NCBI GenBank assembly: GCA_016710525.1
Contig: JADJVQ010000014.1
Span: 62,001-126,000 of the forward strand
Reading direction: 5' to 3'
Length of the DNA stretch: 64,000 nt
Origin: Burkholderiaceae bacterium
GTDB lineage: Bacteria > Pseudomonadota > Gammaproteobacteria > Burkholderiales > Burkholderiaceae_E
Position 1 is the first letter of the stretch, and each line of letters opens with the position of its first letter. Positions 1 to 9,077 of the stretch are shown piece by piece. The position numbers were made by a program, and so were the translations under genes. Below the pieces are notes generated by a model. The model saw nothing but the letters and a program-made list of their open reading frames with translations. It did not search any database and had not been told where the DNA came from.

Positions 1-1234
1 TGATCTGCGGCACGGTGGCGTTGGTGACCGCCTGGATCATCTTCGAGCCGTGCTTGATGATGCCGTCTTCTTCGTAGCTCTTGCCCACCATGAAGCCGGT
101 GGTGTTGTTCAGGTAGAGCAGGGGCGTGCGCGCCTGGCAGCAGGCCTGGATGAAGTGGGTCGCCTTGGTCGCGCCGGCCGGATCGATCGGCCCGTTGTTG
201 GTGATGACGCCCAGCGGCCAGCCCTCGATCTTGATGTGTCCGCAGACCGTGGCACTGCCGTAGTTTTCGCCGAACTCCAGGAAGTCGGAGTCGTCGGCGA
301 TGCGCGCGATCACCTGCTTCATGTCGACCGGGCGCTTGTGGTCCATCGGCATGATGCCCAGCAGCTCCTCCGCGTCGAAGCGCGGCGGCTTGAAGCGGCG
401 CGGACCCTGGTTGACCAGGTCGCGGTTCCAGTCGATCTGCGCCAGGATCTCGCGCGCGATGCGCAGGCCGTCGCGGTCGTCTTCGGCCAGGTAATCGCCC
501 AGGCCCGAGATCGAGGTGTGCATGACCGCGCCACCCAGTTCTTCTTCGGTGGCGATCTCGCCGGTGGCCGCCTTGAGCAGCGGCGGGCCGGCCAGGAAGG
601 CGCGCGAGCGGTCGCGGATCAGGATGATGTAGTCCGACAGCCCTGTCTGGTAGGCGCCGCCCGCGGTGGACGAGCCATGCGTGACGGTGACCACCGGCAG
701 CCCGGCGGCCGACATCCGCGCCAGGTTGCGAAACGAGTTGCCCCCGCGGATGAAGTCCTCGACCCGGTAGGCCATCAGGTTGGCGCCGGCGCTCTCGACC
801 AGCTGCACATAGGGCAGCTTGTTCTCGAGGGTGAGTTCCTGCACCCGCAGCAGCTTGTCCAGGCCCATCGGCTGCAGAGCGCCTGCGTCGATGCCGGAGT
901 CGGAGGCCATCACCATGCAGCGGATGCCCGACACGAATCCGATGCCGGCAATGATTCCGCCGCCCGGCACGCTCCTGGCCAGGTCGGGCGTGTCCAGACC
1001 GAAGCCGGCCAGCGAACACAGTTCCAGGAAAGGGGTGCCCGGGTCCAGCAGCAGCGCCAGGCGCTCGCGCGGCAGCAGCTGGCCGCGCTTCTCGAAGCGT
1101 TCGCGCGAGGCCGCCGATTTCAGCGCGGTCCGGGTTTCGACCTCGCGGACCCGCCCGATCAGTTCGAGCATGCCGGCGCGATTGGCCTGGAAGGAGTCGC
1201 TGCTGGCGGAAATGGTTGTTTCGATGATGGCCAT
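1..1234 (-). CDS. Acyl-CoA carboxylase, carboxyltransferase (beta) subunit, partial
   Basis: Biotin-dependent carboxyltransferase of the propionyl/methylcrotonyl/geranyl-CoA carboxylase family, which moves CO2 from carboxybiotin to an acyl-CoA. The first 411 codons are visible and the 3' end runs off the left edge; family members are about 510-540 aa. The minus-strand translation starts MAIIETT and contains the carboxylase core HGSSTAGGAYQTGLSDY and later GHIKIEGWPLGVITNNGPI. ATG at 1234 is the first good start. A rho-independent terminator separates it from livK upstream, so it may have its own promoter or depend on read-through. Which acyl-CoA it uses cannot be told; the neighbouring acyl-CoA ligase and Liv transporter suggest a branched or isoprenoid-like acid. 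Confidence 0.85.
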   Translation of the reverse strand, partial: MAIIETTISASSDSFQANRAGMLELIGRVREVETRTALKSAASRERFEKRGQLLPRERLALLLDPGTPFLELCSLAGFGLDTPDLARSVPGGGIIAGIGFVSGIRCMVMASDSGIDAGALQPMGLDKLLRVQELTLENKLPYVQLVESAGANLMAYRVEDFIRGGNSFRNLARMSAAGLPVVTVTHGSSTAGGAYQTGLSDYIILIRDRSRAFLAGPPLLKAATGEIATEEELGGAVMHTSISGLGDYLAEDDRDGLRIAREILAQIDWNRDLVNQGPRRFKPPRFDAEELLGIMPMDHKRPVDMKQVIARIADDSDFLEFGENYGSATVCGHIKIEGWPLGVITNNGPIDPAGATKATHFIQACCQARTPLLYLNNTTGFMVGKSYEEDGIIKHGSKMIQAVTNATVPQI

Positions 1235-1283
1235 GGTGAATGCCGGATGAGGAGACCCAGAGGATGCCCGAAAACGCCACGCG

Positions 1284-1308
1284 AAAAAAAACCGCCCGAA
1301 GGCGGTTT
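1284..1308 (-). terminator. Rho-independent terminator after livK
   Basis: Perfect 8-bp stem (1289-1296 with 1301-1308) and a 4-base loop, followed on the minus strand by a run of eight T (A run at 1284-1291 on the plus strand, partly shared with the stem). It lies 18 bases after the livK-like stop codon and 50 bases before the carboxylase start, so it should end most transcripts of the liv operon. Confidence 0.8.
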
Positions 1309-1325
1309 GATCAGGCTTGGGTCGG

Positions 1326-2513
1326 TTATTTGGCCAGCGGCGGCACCACGAGGTAACCGCTGACCGACGTCCACCGGCCGTTCTGGATCTGCGACATCCG
1401 GCTCTGGTCGTTGCCCAGGCGCATGTTGGGCTTGAACTGCAGTGCCGGCGAACCGAACATGTCGGCCGGGATCTTGTTGGTCTCCAGCGCCTTGACGAAG
1501 CTGTCCACCGTGAGGTTCGGGCCAGCGGCACGCGCCGCGACGCTGAAGTTGTCGATGATCGCGTAGCCGTAGGCCGAGAACACCGTGGGGTCTTCGCTGA
1601 ACTTGGTGCGGTACTTCGCCGACCAGAAGCGGATCTTCTCGTCGGTGGTGTCGGCATACGGCTGCGCCGTGGTGTGCATGCCGTACAGGCCGTCCACCAC
1701 CTTGCCGCCCAGCTTGTGGACCAGGTCGTTGTACACCGCGCTGGAACCGAAGAAGTCCGGCGAGAAACCGGTCTTGCGGGCCTCGCCCATCGTGCCGATC
1801 GTCTCGCGCAGGATGGTGCCCATCACCACCAGATCGCAGCCGGCGGATTTCATCCGGGCCACCTGGGAGGAAAAGTCGGTGGCGCCGCGCTTGTAGGTGG
1901 TCTTTTCGGTGAAGCCCTTGCCCATCGACTTCAGCGCATCCTCGGCGCCGCGCGCCACCTCCAGGCCGAACTCGTCATCCTGGTAAATGATGCAGGGTTT
2001 GGCATAGTTCTTCTGCTTCATGATGACCGGCAAGCCGGCGCGCATCTGGTCGAAGTAGGTGGCCGCGAACGAGAACTTCAGCTTGTGGAAGGGCTCGTAC
2101 ATCTCGCGCGCGGCGGTCACCGGCAGGAAGTTGATCACGTTCTTCTCGAACTGGATCGGCATGGCCGCGTTGTTCTGCGCGGTGCCCATGTGGCCTGCCA
2201 CCAGGAACACCTTGTCCTGGTTGACCAGCTTCTGGGCGGCGAGCACCGCCTTCTTCGGGTCGTAGCCGTTGTCCTCGGCAATCAGCTTGAGCTTGCGCCC
2301 GTTGATGCCGCCCTGCTCGTTGATCTCGTCGACGCGCAGCTGCATGCCGTTGCGCGTCTGCTTGCCCAGGGCGGCGATCGGGCCGGAGAGGTCCTGGATC
2401 GAGCCGATCAGGATTTCGGTCTTGGTCACGCCTTGCTGCGCGCTGACCGAGGCGCTGGCCGCGACCAGCGCCGCGGCAGCGATCGCCAATGTGGTTTGCT
2501 TCATCAGTGTCAT
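1326..2513 (-). CDS. Branched-chain amino acid/acid ABC transporter substrate-binding protein (LivK-like)
   Basis: Periplasmic ligand receptor of a HAAT (Liv-type) ABC transporter, 395 aa, the usual length. An N-terminal signal peptide (Lys, then an Ala-rich hydrophobic stretch ending ASVSA-QQ at about residue 26) is followed by the periplasmic-binding fold beginning ILIGSIQDLSGPIAALGKQ. The start at 2513 is preceded by a strong AGGAGG ribosome binding site; a second ATG lies three codons in. It is the last gene of the liv operon before the terminator. In this family ligands range from leucine to aromatic and short-chain acids; an acyl-CoA ligase in the same operon makes a carboxylic acid plausible. 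Confidence 0.9.
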   Translation of the reverse strand: MTLMKQTTLAIAAAALVAASASVSAQQGVTKTEILIGSIQDLSGPIAALGKQTRNGMQLRVDEINEQGGINGRKLKLIAEDNGYDPKKAVLAAQKLVNQDKVFLVAGHMGTAQNNAAMPIQFEKNVINFLPVTAAREMYEPFHKLKFSFAATYFDQMRAGLPVIMKQKNYAKPCIIYQDDEFGLEVARGAEDALKSMGKGFTEKTTYKRGATDFSSQVARMKSAGCDLVVMGTILRETIGTMGEARKTGFSPDFFGSSAVYNDLVHKLGGKVVDGLYGMHTTAQPYADTTDEKIRFWSAKYRTKFSEDPTVFSAYGYAIIDNFSVAARAAGPNLTVDSFVKALETNKIPADMFGSPALQFKPNMRLGNDQSRMSQIQNGRWTSVSGYLVVPPLAK

Positions 2514-2537
2514 GGGTGCCTCCTGGGCGGTGGTCGA

Positions 2538-4421
2538 TCAGTCTCGGTACATGCTATCGATCAGCTCGGCGTACTTCTTCTGCACGAGCGACCGCTTGAG
2601 TTTCATCGTCGGGGTGAGTTCCTCGTCCTCGGCGGTGAGCTGGTTCTCGAGCAGGCGGAACTTCTTCACCTGCTCGACGCGGGCGAACTTGCCGTTCACC
2701 CGTTCGATCTCGCGCCAGATCAGATCCTGGACTTCCTTGGCGCGGGTCAGGCTGGTGTAGTTCGAGAACGGCACGTCGTGATCCTGCGCGTACTTTTCGA
2801 CGTTCTCCTGGTCGATCATCACCAGCACGGTCAGGTACGCGCGCTTGTCGCCGATGATCACCGCGTCGGTGACGTAGGGGGAGAACTTCAGCTCGTTCTC
2901 CCACTCGCTGGGCGTGACGTTCTTGCCCCCGGCGGTGATGATGATGTCCTTCATCCGGTCGGTGATGTAGAAGTAGCCGTCATCGTCGACCCGGCCGACG
3001 TCGCCGGTGTGCAGCCAGCCCTGCGCGTCGATGGTCTCGGCGGTCTTCTCGGGCTGGTTCAGGTAGCCCAGGATGACGTTGGGGCCGCGCAGCAGGATCT
3101 CGTTGCTGCCCTCGGCGATGCGCATCTCCAGACCCGGGCCTGTGCGTCCGATGCTGCCCGGGCGCGGCTTGCCGCGAGGGTTCATGGTGCCGCCACCACA
3201 GGTCTCGGTCATGCCCCAGCCTTCGCGCAGCGGCACGCCGAGCTTCCAGTACCAGCGAATCAGCTCGGGCGAGATTGGCGCGGCGCCGGTCATGGCGGCC
3301 TGCACGCGCGACAGCCCCGTCATGCGCAGCACGTTGTTCATCACGGTCACCTTGGCGATCCAGGCGCGCAGGGCCAGCCAGCCACCCGCCGAGCGACCGT
3401 CCGCCTGCACCTGGGCGAGCTCGTCGCCAACCCCCAGAGCCCATGCGTAGACAGCCTGCTGCAATTTGCCGGCCTCGCTCAGCGTGATCATCACCTGCGA
3501 ATAGATCTTCTCCCAGACCCGTGGCACCGCGAAGAAGACATTGGGCTGGATCTCGCGCAGATTCTCGAACACCGTCTCGGGGTTCTCGACGAAATTGACC
3601 ACCTGGCGCCGCATGATCGGAACGTACTCGCCGATCAGCCGCTCGGCGATGTGGCACAAGGGCAGGAACGCGATGCGTTCGCCGCCCATCGGCAGCCCTT
3701 CGAACAGGGTGCCGGACAGACCCGAGAGCACCGCGCACAGATTGGCGTGCGTGATCATCGCTCCCTTGGGCTTGCCGGTGGTTCCCGATGTGTACACCAA
3801 GATGGCGACATCGGAGGTCTTGCGCGTCCGGGCGCGCTGCTCGACCAGATCGGGATTCGCCTTCAGGTGTGCGCGGCCGAGCTCACGCAGCGCGTCCAGG
3901 CTGATCACCCGCGGATCGGTAAGTGCGCCCAGGCCCTCGGTGTTGAACACGATGACCTTGCGGATGTCGGGAAGCTGCGCGCCCACCTCGAGGAACTTGT
4001 CGAGCTGTTCGTCGTTCTCGACGAACAGATACACCGATTTCGAGTCGGTACACAGGTACTGCACCTGCGAGGCGGCATCGGTCGGGTAGATGCCGTTGCA
4101 CACGCCGCCCATGGAAAGCAGGGCGAGATCCGTCCAGACCCATTCGCGGTTGGTGTTGGACAGCACCGAGGCGGTCTCGCCCGGCTCGAATCCAAGGCTG
4201 ACCACGCCAGCGCCGATTTCGGCGGAGATGCGCGCCACCTCGTTCCAGCTGTAGGCGCGCCAGATGCCCAGGTCTTTCTGGCGCATCATCGGCGCGTCGC
4301 CCATCTCCTTGACGCGCAGCGCGAACAGCGCCGGGATGGTGTCGAAGGGCAGCGCTTCAGACTGCCAGCCGGCTTCGTCCCCGCGGACGATGCGGTGCGG
4401 GTCGAGGGTGGTCGTGCTCAT
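2538..4421 (-). CDS. AMP-dependent long-chain acyl-CoA synthetase
   Basis: Adenylate-forming enzyme that activates a carboxylic acid to its acyl-CoA with ATP and CoA, 627 aa, as for FadD15-type ligases. The ATP/AMP motif YTSGTTGKPKG is at residues 210-220, the GWGMTETCGG adenylate motif lies near residue 400, and a TGD motif (LHTGDVG) and the C-terminal domain with ITAGGKN follow. Its ATG overlaps the stop of livF by four bases (ATGA), so the two are translationally coupled. Ligases inside Liv operons usually activate the imported substrate, which is the inferred role here; the exact acid is unknown. Confidence 0.9.
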   Translation of the reverse strand: MSTTTLDPHRIVRGDEAGWQSEALPFDTIPALFALRVKEMGDAPMMRQKDLGIWRAYSWNEVARISAEIGAGVVSLGFEPGETASVLSNTNREWVWTDLALLSMGGVCNGIYPTDAASQVQYLCTDSKSVYLFVENDEQLDKFLEVGAQLPDIRKVIVFNTEGLGALTDPRVISLDALRELGRAHLKANPDLVEQRARTRKTSDVAILVYTSGTTGKPKGAMITHANLCAVLSGLSGTLFEGLPMGGERIAFLPLCHIAERLIGEYVPIMRRQVVNFVENPETVFENLREIQPNVFFAVPRVWEKIYSQVMITLSEAGKLQQAVYAWALGVGDELAQVQADGRSAGGWLALRAWIAKVTVMNNVLRMTGLSRVQAAMTGAAPISPELIRWYWKLGVPLREGWGMTETCGGGTMNPRGKPRPGSIGRTGPGLEMRIAEGSNEILLRGPNVILGYLNQPEKTAETIDAQGWLHTGDVGRVDDDGYFYITDRMKDIIITAGGKNVTPSEWENELKFSPYVTDAVIIGDKRAYLTVLVMIDQENVEKYAQDHDVPFSNYTSLTRAKEVQDLIWREIERVNGKFARVEQVKKFRLLENQLTAEDEELTPTMKLKRSLVQKKYAELIDSMYRD

Positions 4422-5206
4422 CGCCAGGTCTTCTTCTTCTTCCAGCGGCGCTCGCCGCGAACGCCGGTGTCTTTCATGCCGAGATAGAACTCCTTGATGT
4501 CGTCCTTCTCGCGCAGCGCGGCGCAGGTGTCGTGCATCACTATCCGTCCGTTCTCGAGCACATATCCGGAGTCGGCCGCATTCAGCGCCATGTTCGCGTT
4601 CTGCTCGACCAGCAGCATCGAGGTGCCGCGCTCGCGATTGATGCGCACCACGATCTCGAAGATCTCCTTGGTGAGCCGCGGCGACAGACCCAGGCTGGGT
4701 TCGTCGAGCAGGATGAGCTGCGGTGCGGCCATGATCGCGCGCGAGATCGCCAGCATCTGCTGCTGCCCGCCGGAGAGCAGACCGGCGTCCTGGGCGGTGC
4801 GCTCTCTGAGGATCGGGAAATAGCCGTAGACGGTTTCGATGTCGCGGGCGACCTGGTCGCGATCCTTGCGGGTGTAGGCGCCCATCAGCAGGTTGTCGTG
4901 CACCGACAGCAGCGGAAATACCTCGCGGCCCTCGGGCACATGCGACAGCCCGCGCTGCACGATGTCGGCCGGGTCATGGGCCGTGATGTCCTGGCCGTTG
5001 AACTCGATGCTGCCGCGGCGCGGGTCGATGATCCCGGAAATGGTCTTCAGGATGGTGGTCTTGCCGGCGCCGTTGGAGCCCAGCACGGTGGCGATCTCGC
5101 CCTGGCGCACGCGCAGGCTCACGCCGCGGATCGCCTTGATCGGACCGTAGGCGCTCTCGACATTGGCCAGCTTCAGGATGGTCTTGTCCATGGCGAGGCT
5201 GTTCAT
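4418..5206 (-). CDS. livF: Liv-type ABC transporter ATP-binding protein LivF
   Basis: ATPase subunit of a branched-chain amino acid type importer, 262 aa. Walker A GSNGAGKT is at residues 43-50, the ABC signature LSGGQ at 144-148 and Walker B LILLDEP shortly after. The C-terminus is unusually basic (WKKKKTWR). It overlaps livG upstream and the acyl-CoA ligase downstream by four bases each (ATGA), so the genes form a tightly coupled operon. Confidence 0.92.
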   Translation of the reverse strand: MNSLAMDKTILKLANVESAYGPIKAIRGVSLRVRQGEIATVLGSNGAGKTTILKTISGIIDPRRGSIEFNGQDITAHDPADIVQRGLSHVPEGREVFPLLSVHDNLLMGAYTRKDRDQVARDIETVYGYFPILRERTAQDAGLLSGGQQQMLAISRAIMAAPQLILLDEPSLGLSPRLTKEIFEIVVRINRERGTSMLLVEQNANMALNAADSGYVLENGRIVMHDTCAALREKDDIKEFYLGMKDTGVRGERRWKKKKTWR

Positions 5207-6015
5207 TGCGGCTGGCGGCGCAGCGAGGACATGTCCTCGGTCGAGCCGAGATAGGCCTCGATGACGGCCGGATCGGCCTGCACATGCGCTGGCGTGCCCA
5301 GCGCGAGCATCTCACCCTGGTTCATCGCCAGCACCCGGTCGGAAACCCTCGAGACGAGAGTCATGTCGTGCTCGACCATCAGCACCGTGATGCCCAATTC
5401 GTTCTTGATGTCCTGGATCCAGAACGCCATGTCGTCGGTCTCCTCGACGTTCAGGCCCGAGGACGGCTCGTCCAGCAGCAGCAGCTTGGGCTGGGTGCAC
5501 AGCGCGCGCGCCAGTTCGACCACCTTGCGCACGCCGTAGGGCAGGCCTGCGACCAGCGAATCGCGGTGGTGCTGCAGGTCGAGGAATTCGATGACGTGCT
5601 CGGCGGCTTCGCGGGCCTTGACCTCGGCGCGGCGCACCGCGCCAGTGAAGAAAATTTCGCTCAGCACGCCGGTGCTGCGGTGCACATGGTGGCCGATCAG
5701 CAGATTCTGCAACACGGTGGCGTACTCGAACAGCTCGATATTCTGAAAGGTTCGGGCGATTCCAAGGGCGGCCACCTGGTGGGCCGGCGTGCTGGTGAGC
5801 GTCGTGCCGTTGAACTCGATGCTGCCGGCGGTAGGAGTGTAGATCCGGCTGATCAGGTTGAAAACCGTGGTCTTGCCGGCGCCGTTGGGTCCGATCAGCG
5901 TGAAGACCTCGCCGCGTTGGACATCGAAGCTCACACCGTTGACGGCAAGCACGCCGCCGAAGCGCACCTGCAGGTCACGGGCCGACAACAAGGGAGTGGC
6001 GGGTGTCGTGCTCAT
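5203..6015 (-). CDS. livG: Liv-type ABC transporter ATP-binding protein LivG
   Basis: Second ATPase of the importer, 270 aa from the ATG at 6015 (MSTTPATPLL), chosen because it overlaps the livM stop by four bases and matches the usual family length. The frame stays open far upstream but that part only shadows livM. Walker A GPNGAGKT is at residues 42-49; the signature region is the degenerate LPYGVRKVVELARAL typical of LivG; Walker B is LLLLDEPSSGL. It works with LivF on the cytoplasmic face of the LivHM permease. Confidence 0.92.
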   Translation of the reverse strand: MSTTPATPLLSARDLQVRFGGVLAVNGVSFDVQRGEVFTLIGPNGAGKTTVFNLISRIYTPTAGSIEFNGTTLTSTPAHQVAALGIARTFQNIELFEYATVLQNLLIGHHVHRSTGVLSEIFFTGAVRRAEVKAREAAEHVIEFLDLQHHRDSLVAGLPYGVRKVVELARALCTQPKLLLLDEPSSGLNVEETDDMAFWIQDIKNELGITVLMVEHDMTLVSRVSDRVLAMNQGEMLALGTPAHVQADPAVIEAYLGSTEDMSSLRRQPQ

Positions 6016-7088
6016 TTCAGGCGATCCGACTTCGTGAAGCTCTTCTGCCGCTTGAACATGCCCTTGCGGTAGAAAGGAAAGAGCTGGAACCAGGTGCGGA
6101 CCTTGAGCCAGCGACCGTACAGGCCCATGGGTTCGAACAGCACGAAGACCACCAGCACCAGGCCGAACACCGCGCCCTGCAGACCCGCTGCCTGGCCGAT
6201 GGCCGGCGGCAGAAGATCTTTGGCCAGCGCGATGAGCTGGGGCATGCTGATGATGAAGATGGCGCCCAGAAACGCGCCATGGACGAAGCCCAGGCCGCCC
6301 ACCACCACCAGCAGCAGCAGCTCGACCGACTGCAGCAGGCTGAACTGGTCGGGAGAGATGAAGCCCATCTTGTGGGCATACAGCGCGCCGGCCACGCCCG
6401 CGATCGCCGCCGACAGCGCGAACGCCAGACCCTTGTACCAGGCCAGGTGGATGCCCATGCTCTGCGCCGAGATCTCGGAGTCGCGGATGGCGACGAAGGC
6501 TCGGCCGGTGGGCGCGCGCAGCAGGTTGAGCACTCCCAGCGTGATGGCCACACAAAGCGCCAGGCACAGGTAGTAGAACGATTCCTGCGTGTCGAGCTTC
6601 AAGCCGAACAGGTTCGGCGGCTTGATGTGGATGCCCGCATTGCCGCCGGTGACCGACTCCCAGCGCGCGAACACTTCCTCGACGATGAAGCCGAAGGCCA
6701 GCGTGGCGATGCCCAGGTAGATGCCCTTGACGCGCAGTGCCGGCACGCTGATCACGACGCCCATCACGCCAGACAGCGCGGTGGCGCCGGCCAGCGCGAG
6801 GGGGAAGGGCACTCCCCAGCCGGTGAGCACTGCCTGTGTGTAGCCGCCCACGCCCATGAACGCGGCATGGCCGATCGACACCTGGCCGGTGAACCCCGCC
6901 AGCAGCATCAGGCCAAGGCCGGCGATCGAATAGATGAGCACGAAGCTGATCTGCGCCAGCCAGTACTCGGGCAGCGCCCAGGGTGCCACCAGCAGCGCGA
7001 CCATCAGGGCGCCGTACCAGAACTGATGCCCTGCATGTTTGGCGAGCGCGATGTCCTGCTCGTAGGCAGTCTTGAAAAGAAAGCGCAT
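6012..7088 (-). CDS. livM: Liv-type ABC transporter permease LivM
   Basis: Inner-membrane permease, 358 aa, with multiple hydrophobic helices and the family stretch GYTQAVLTGWGVPFPLAL and the later HKMGFISPDQFS region. It has an additional N-terminal cytoplasmic tail (MRFLFKTAYEQD) and a basic C-terminal tail. It begins three bases after livH and overlaps livG by four bases. Together with LivH it forms the transmembrane channel for the ligand bound by the LivK-like receptor. Confidence 0.92.
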   Translation of the reverse strand: MRFLFKTAYEQDIALAKHAGHQFWYGALMVALLVAPWALPEYWLAQISFVLIYSIAGLGLMLLAGFTGQVSIGHAAFMGVGGYTQAVLTGWGVPFPLALAGATALSGVMGVVISVPALRVKGIYLGIATLAFGFIVEEVFARWESVTGGNAGIHIKPPNLFGLKLDTQESFYYLCLALCVAITLGVLNLLRAPTGRAFVAIRDSEISAQSMGIHLAWYKGLAFALSAAIAGVAGALYAHKMGFISPDQFSLLQSVELLLLVVVGGLGFVHGAFLGAIFIISMPQLIALAKDLLPPAIGQAAGLQGAVFGLVLVVFVLFEPMGLYGRWLKVRTWFQLFPFYRKGMFKRQKSFTKSDRLK

Positions 7089-7091
7089 GAA

Positions 7092-7967
7092 TCAGACCTT
7101 CTTGCGCAGCTTCTCGCCGAACAGCCCGTTCGGCATGAACCAGAGCATCGCCAGAACCACGATGTAGGGAGCGGTGTCCTTGAAGCCGTCGGGCAGGTAG
7201 AAGCCCGAAAGTGCTTCGACCACGCCGATGATCAGGCCGCCGACGATCGCGCCCGGCAGGCTGCCGAAACCGCCCACCACCGCCGCCGGGAAGGCCTTCA
7301 GGCCGATGTAGCCAAGGTTGACGTGCACGAAGGTGATCGGGGCCAGCAGCAGGCCGGCCAGCGCGGCAACCGCCGAGGCCAGCGCCCAGACCAGCCCGTT
7401 CAGGCGCTTGACCGGAATTCCCATGTAGTAGGCGGCGAGCTGGTTCTGCGAGCTGGCCTGCATCGCGATGCCGATGGTGGAGTAGCGGAACATCGCGTAC
7501 AGCACCGCACACAGGATGGCGGTGGTGGCGATGATAACCACGTGCTCGATCGACACCACCAGGCCGCCCAGGTTCCAGACCATGTCTTTGTAGGGCACCG
7601 GCAGCGTGTGGGTCTCGGTGCCGATGTTCGGGATCATCGTGATCAGGCCGCGCACGATGTAGCCGATGCCGATCGTGAGCATGACGATGGTGAACTGCGG
7701 TTGTCCGAGGATGGGGCGGATCGTGGTGCGCTCCAGAAGCCAGCCGAATGCCCCCATGGCCAGCACCGCGCTGATCACGCCGACCCAGAAGGGGAATCCC
7801 AGCAGGTTGACCGCGAACAGGCCCATGAACGAGCCCAGCATCATCAGGTCGCCCTGCACGAAGCTGACGGTTTCTGTCGCCTTGTAGATGAGCACGAAGC
7901 CCAGTGCAATCAGGCCGTAGATGCAGCCCTGCGCGATGCCGCTGATGACCAGTTGTAGGAACTGCAA
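7092..7967 (-). CDS. livH: Liv-type ABC transporter permease LivH
   Basis: Inner-membrane permease, 291 aa, with the family start QFLQLVISGIAQGCIYGLIALG and GFGSLPGAIVGGLIIG near the C-terminus. There is no ATG or GTG at the expected place: the only usable initiation codon is TTG at 7967, and a GGAG box lies too far away (about 8001-8004). The frame is open upstream to the TAG at 8016-8018, and the codons just before TTG read Asp-Thr-Thr-Asn, so a lost ATG (for example one missing G in GATACG) is possible. The IS630 element ends only 50 bases upstream. Confidence 0.88.
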   Translation of the reverse strand: MQFLQLVISGIAQGCIYGLIALGFVLIYKATETVSFVQGDLMMLGSFMGLFAVNLLGFPFWVGVISAVLAMGAFGWLLERTTIRPILGQPQFTIVMLTIGIGYIVRGLITMIPNIGTETHTLPVPYKDMVWNLGGLVVSIEHVVIIATTAILCAVLYAMFRYSTIGIAMQASSQNQLAAYYMGIPVKRLNGLVWALASAVAALAGLLLAPITFVHVNLGYIGLKAFPAAVVGGFGSLPGAIVGGLIIGVVEALSGFYLPDGFKDTAPYIVVLAMLWFMPNGLFGEKLRKKV

Positions 7968-8015
7968 ATTGGTCGTATCTTGTTGGTTATCGTATGTGTC
8001 TCCAGGGCGGTAATT

Positions 8016-8030
8016 CTAGTTCACTGAAAC
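8016..8030 (+). repeat. IS630 terminal inverted repeat (livH side)
   Basis: Reads CTAGTTCACTGAAAC and pairs with the end at 9114-9128. The TA at 8017-8018 is the duplicated target; the first element base is probably G8019. The transposase stop codon (TAG, 8018-8016 on the minus strand) is formed from this TA plus the flanking base. Confidence 0.8.
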
Positions 8031-9077
8031 CGAAGAATCGGCTCTATACCGGCGTGAGGGATCATCGTACTTCCACTTGATTGGCCGGGCATTCTTGTTG
8101 TACTCACGAATGAATCTCATGATCTTCTTGTCCAGGTCATTGACGCTGGTGAATACGCCGCGGGCAATGAGGCCGCGCTGGATGCGCGAGAACCAGTTCT
8201 CGACCTGGTTCAACCACGACGAGTAGGTGGGCGTGTGGTGAATCGTCACGCTGGGGTTGGCCTTCAGGAAGGCGCGAACGCGCTCGGTCTTATGGCTGCT
8301 GACGTTGTCGCAGATGACGTGGATCTCACGGCCCTCAGGCTGCGAGGTCTTGATCTGTTCGAGGAAGGCGACGAACAACTCGCTGTTGTGCGTCGAGGCG
8401 GTCTTGCCCAGGACCTCACCGGTGCGCGTGTTCAAGGCGGCAAACAGGCTCAGCGTGCCGTTGCGCTTGTACTCGAAGCCGTGGCTCTCGGCACGGCCCG
8501 GCGACAGGGGCAGCATACGGTCCTTGCGATCAAGCGCCTGGATGGCAGTCTTCTCATCGACGCAGAACACCGCCGCGTGCTCGGGCGGGTTCAGGTACAG
8601 CCCGATCACGTCGGCGGCCTTGGCCTCGAAGTCTGGGTCATTGGAGATCATGTGCTGGCGCAGCCGGTGCGGGCGGATGCCGTGCTTTTGCCAGATACGC
8701 TGCACGGTCATGAAGCTGATGTCGCCCAACTCGGCGGCGAGTTTGCGGGTGCTCCAGTGCGTCGAGCCGTCGCGCGGCTTGCGCCTCATCGTGTAGTTGA
8801 GCACCCGTGCCTCGAGCTTCTCGACGGGCTGCGCAGGCGCGCGCCCCGGGTAGTACGACACCAGCCCCGGCAGACCTTGATCGGCGTACGCTCGCGTCCA
8901 ACGCGTGATGAAGCTGTCGTTGCAGGCGAGCTTGTCGCGTATGTCCACGCGCCGCTCGCCAGCGGCCCAAAGCAGAATGCAACGGGCTCGACGCACCACC
9001 GCAGCACTACCGTGCCGCGAGCGCGTCAACGCCTGCAATTCCGCTCTCTGTTCTTCACTCAAAGAGATTCGTTCCAT
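8016..9077 (-). CDS. IS630-family DDE transposase
   Basis: Transposase, 353 aa, with an N-terminal helix-turn-helix of the homeodomain-like type (residues about 1-140, including the winged part RKLAAELGDISFMTVQRIWQ) and a C-terminal DDE catalytic domain. The acidic triad is visible as D174 in CVDEKT, D257 in VICDNVSSHK and E293 in SSWLNQVENWF, the hallmark of IS630/Tc1-mariner enzymes. The gene appears intact. Its stop codon is supplied by the target TA and the next host base. It is transcribed in the same direction as the liv operon and the MaoC-type gene. Confidence 0.95.
   Translation of the reverse strand: MERISLSEEQRAELQALTRSRHGSAAVVRRARCILLWAAGERRVDIRDKLACNDSFITRWTRAYADQGLPGLVSYYPGRAPAQPVEKLEARVLNYTMRRKPRDGSTHWSTRKLAAELGDISFMTVQRIWQKHGIRPHRLRQHMISNDPDFEAKAADVIGLYLNPPEHAAVFCVDEKTAIQALDRKDRMLPLSPGRAESHGFEYKRNGTLSLFAALNTRTGEVLGKTASTHNSELFVAFLEQIKTSQPEGREIHVICDNVSSHKTERVRAFLKANPSVTIHHTPTYSSWLNQVENWFSRIQRGLIARGVFTSVNDLDKKIMRFIREYNKNARPIKWKYDDPSRRYRADSSVSVN

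Noticed and set aside
1363..1368. Additional GTAACC sequence as an ECF promoter
   Set aside because: There is no CGAA 16 bases downstream and the site lies inside the livK coding region; the same holds for occurrences near 17270 and 61404.
1317..4487. Very long open frame on the plus strand opposite livK and the acyl-CoA ligase (over 1000 codons)
   Set aside because: It is the antisense shadow of two well-recognised genes; its translation is His/Arg/Gln/Ala-rich without any family motif, as expected from GC-rich third positions.
6016..7512. Upstream extension of the livG frame
   Set aside because: It lies fully inside livM and part of livH; the ATG at 6015 with four-base overlap and the family length settle the start.
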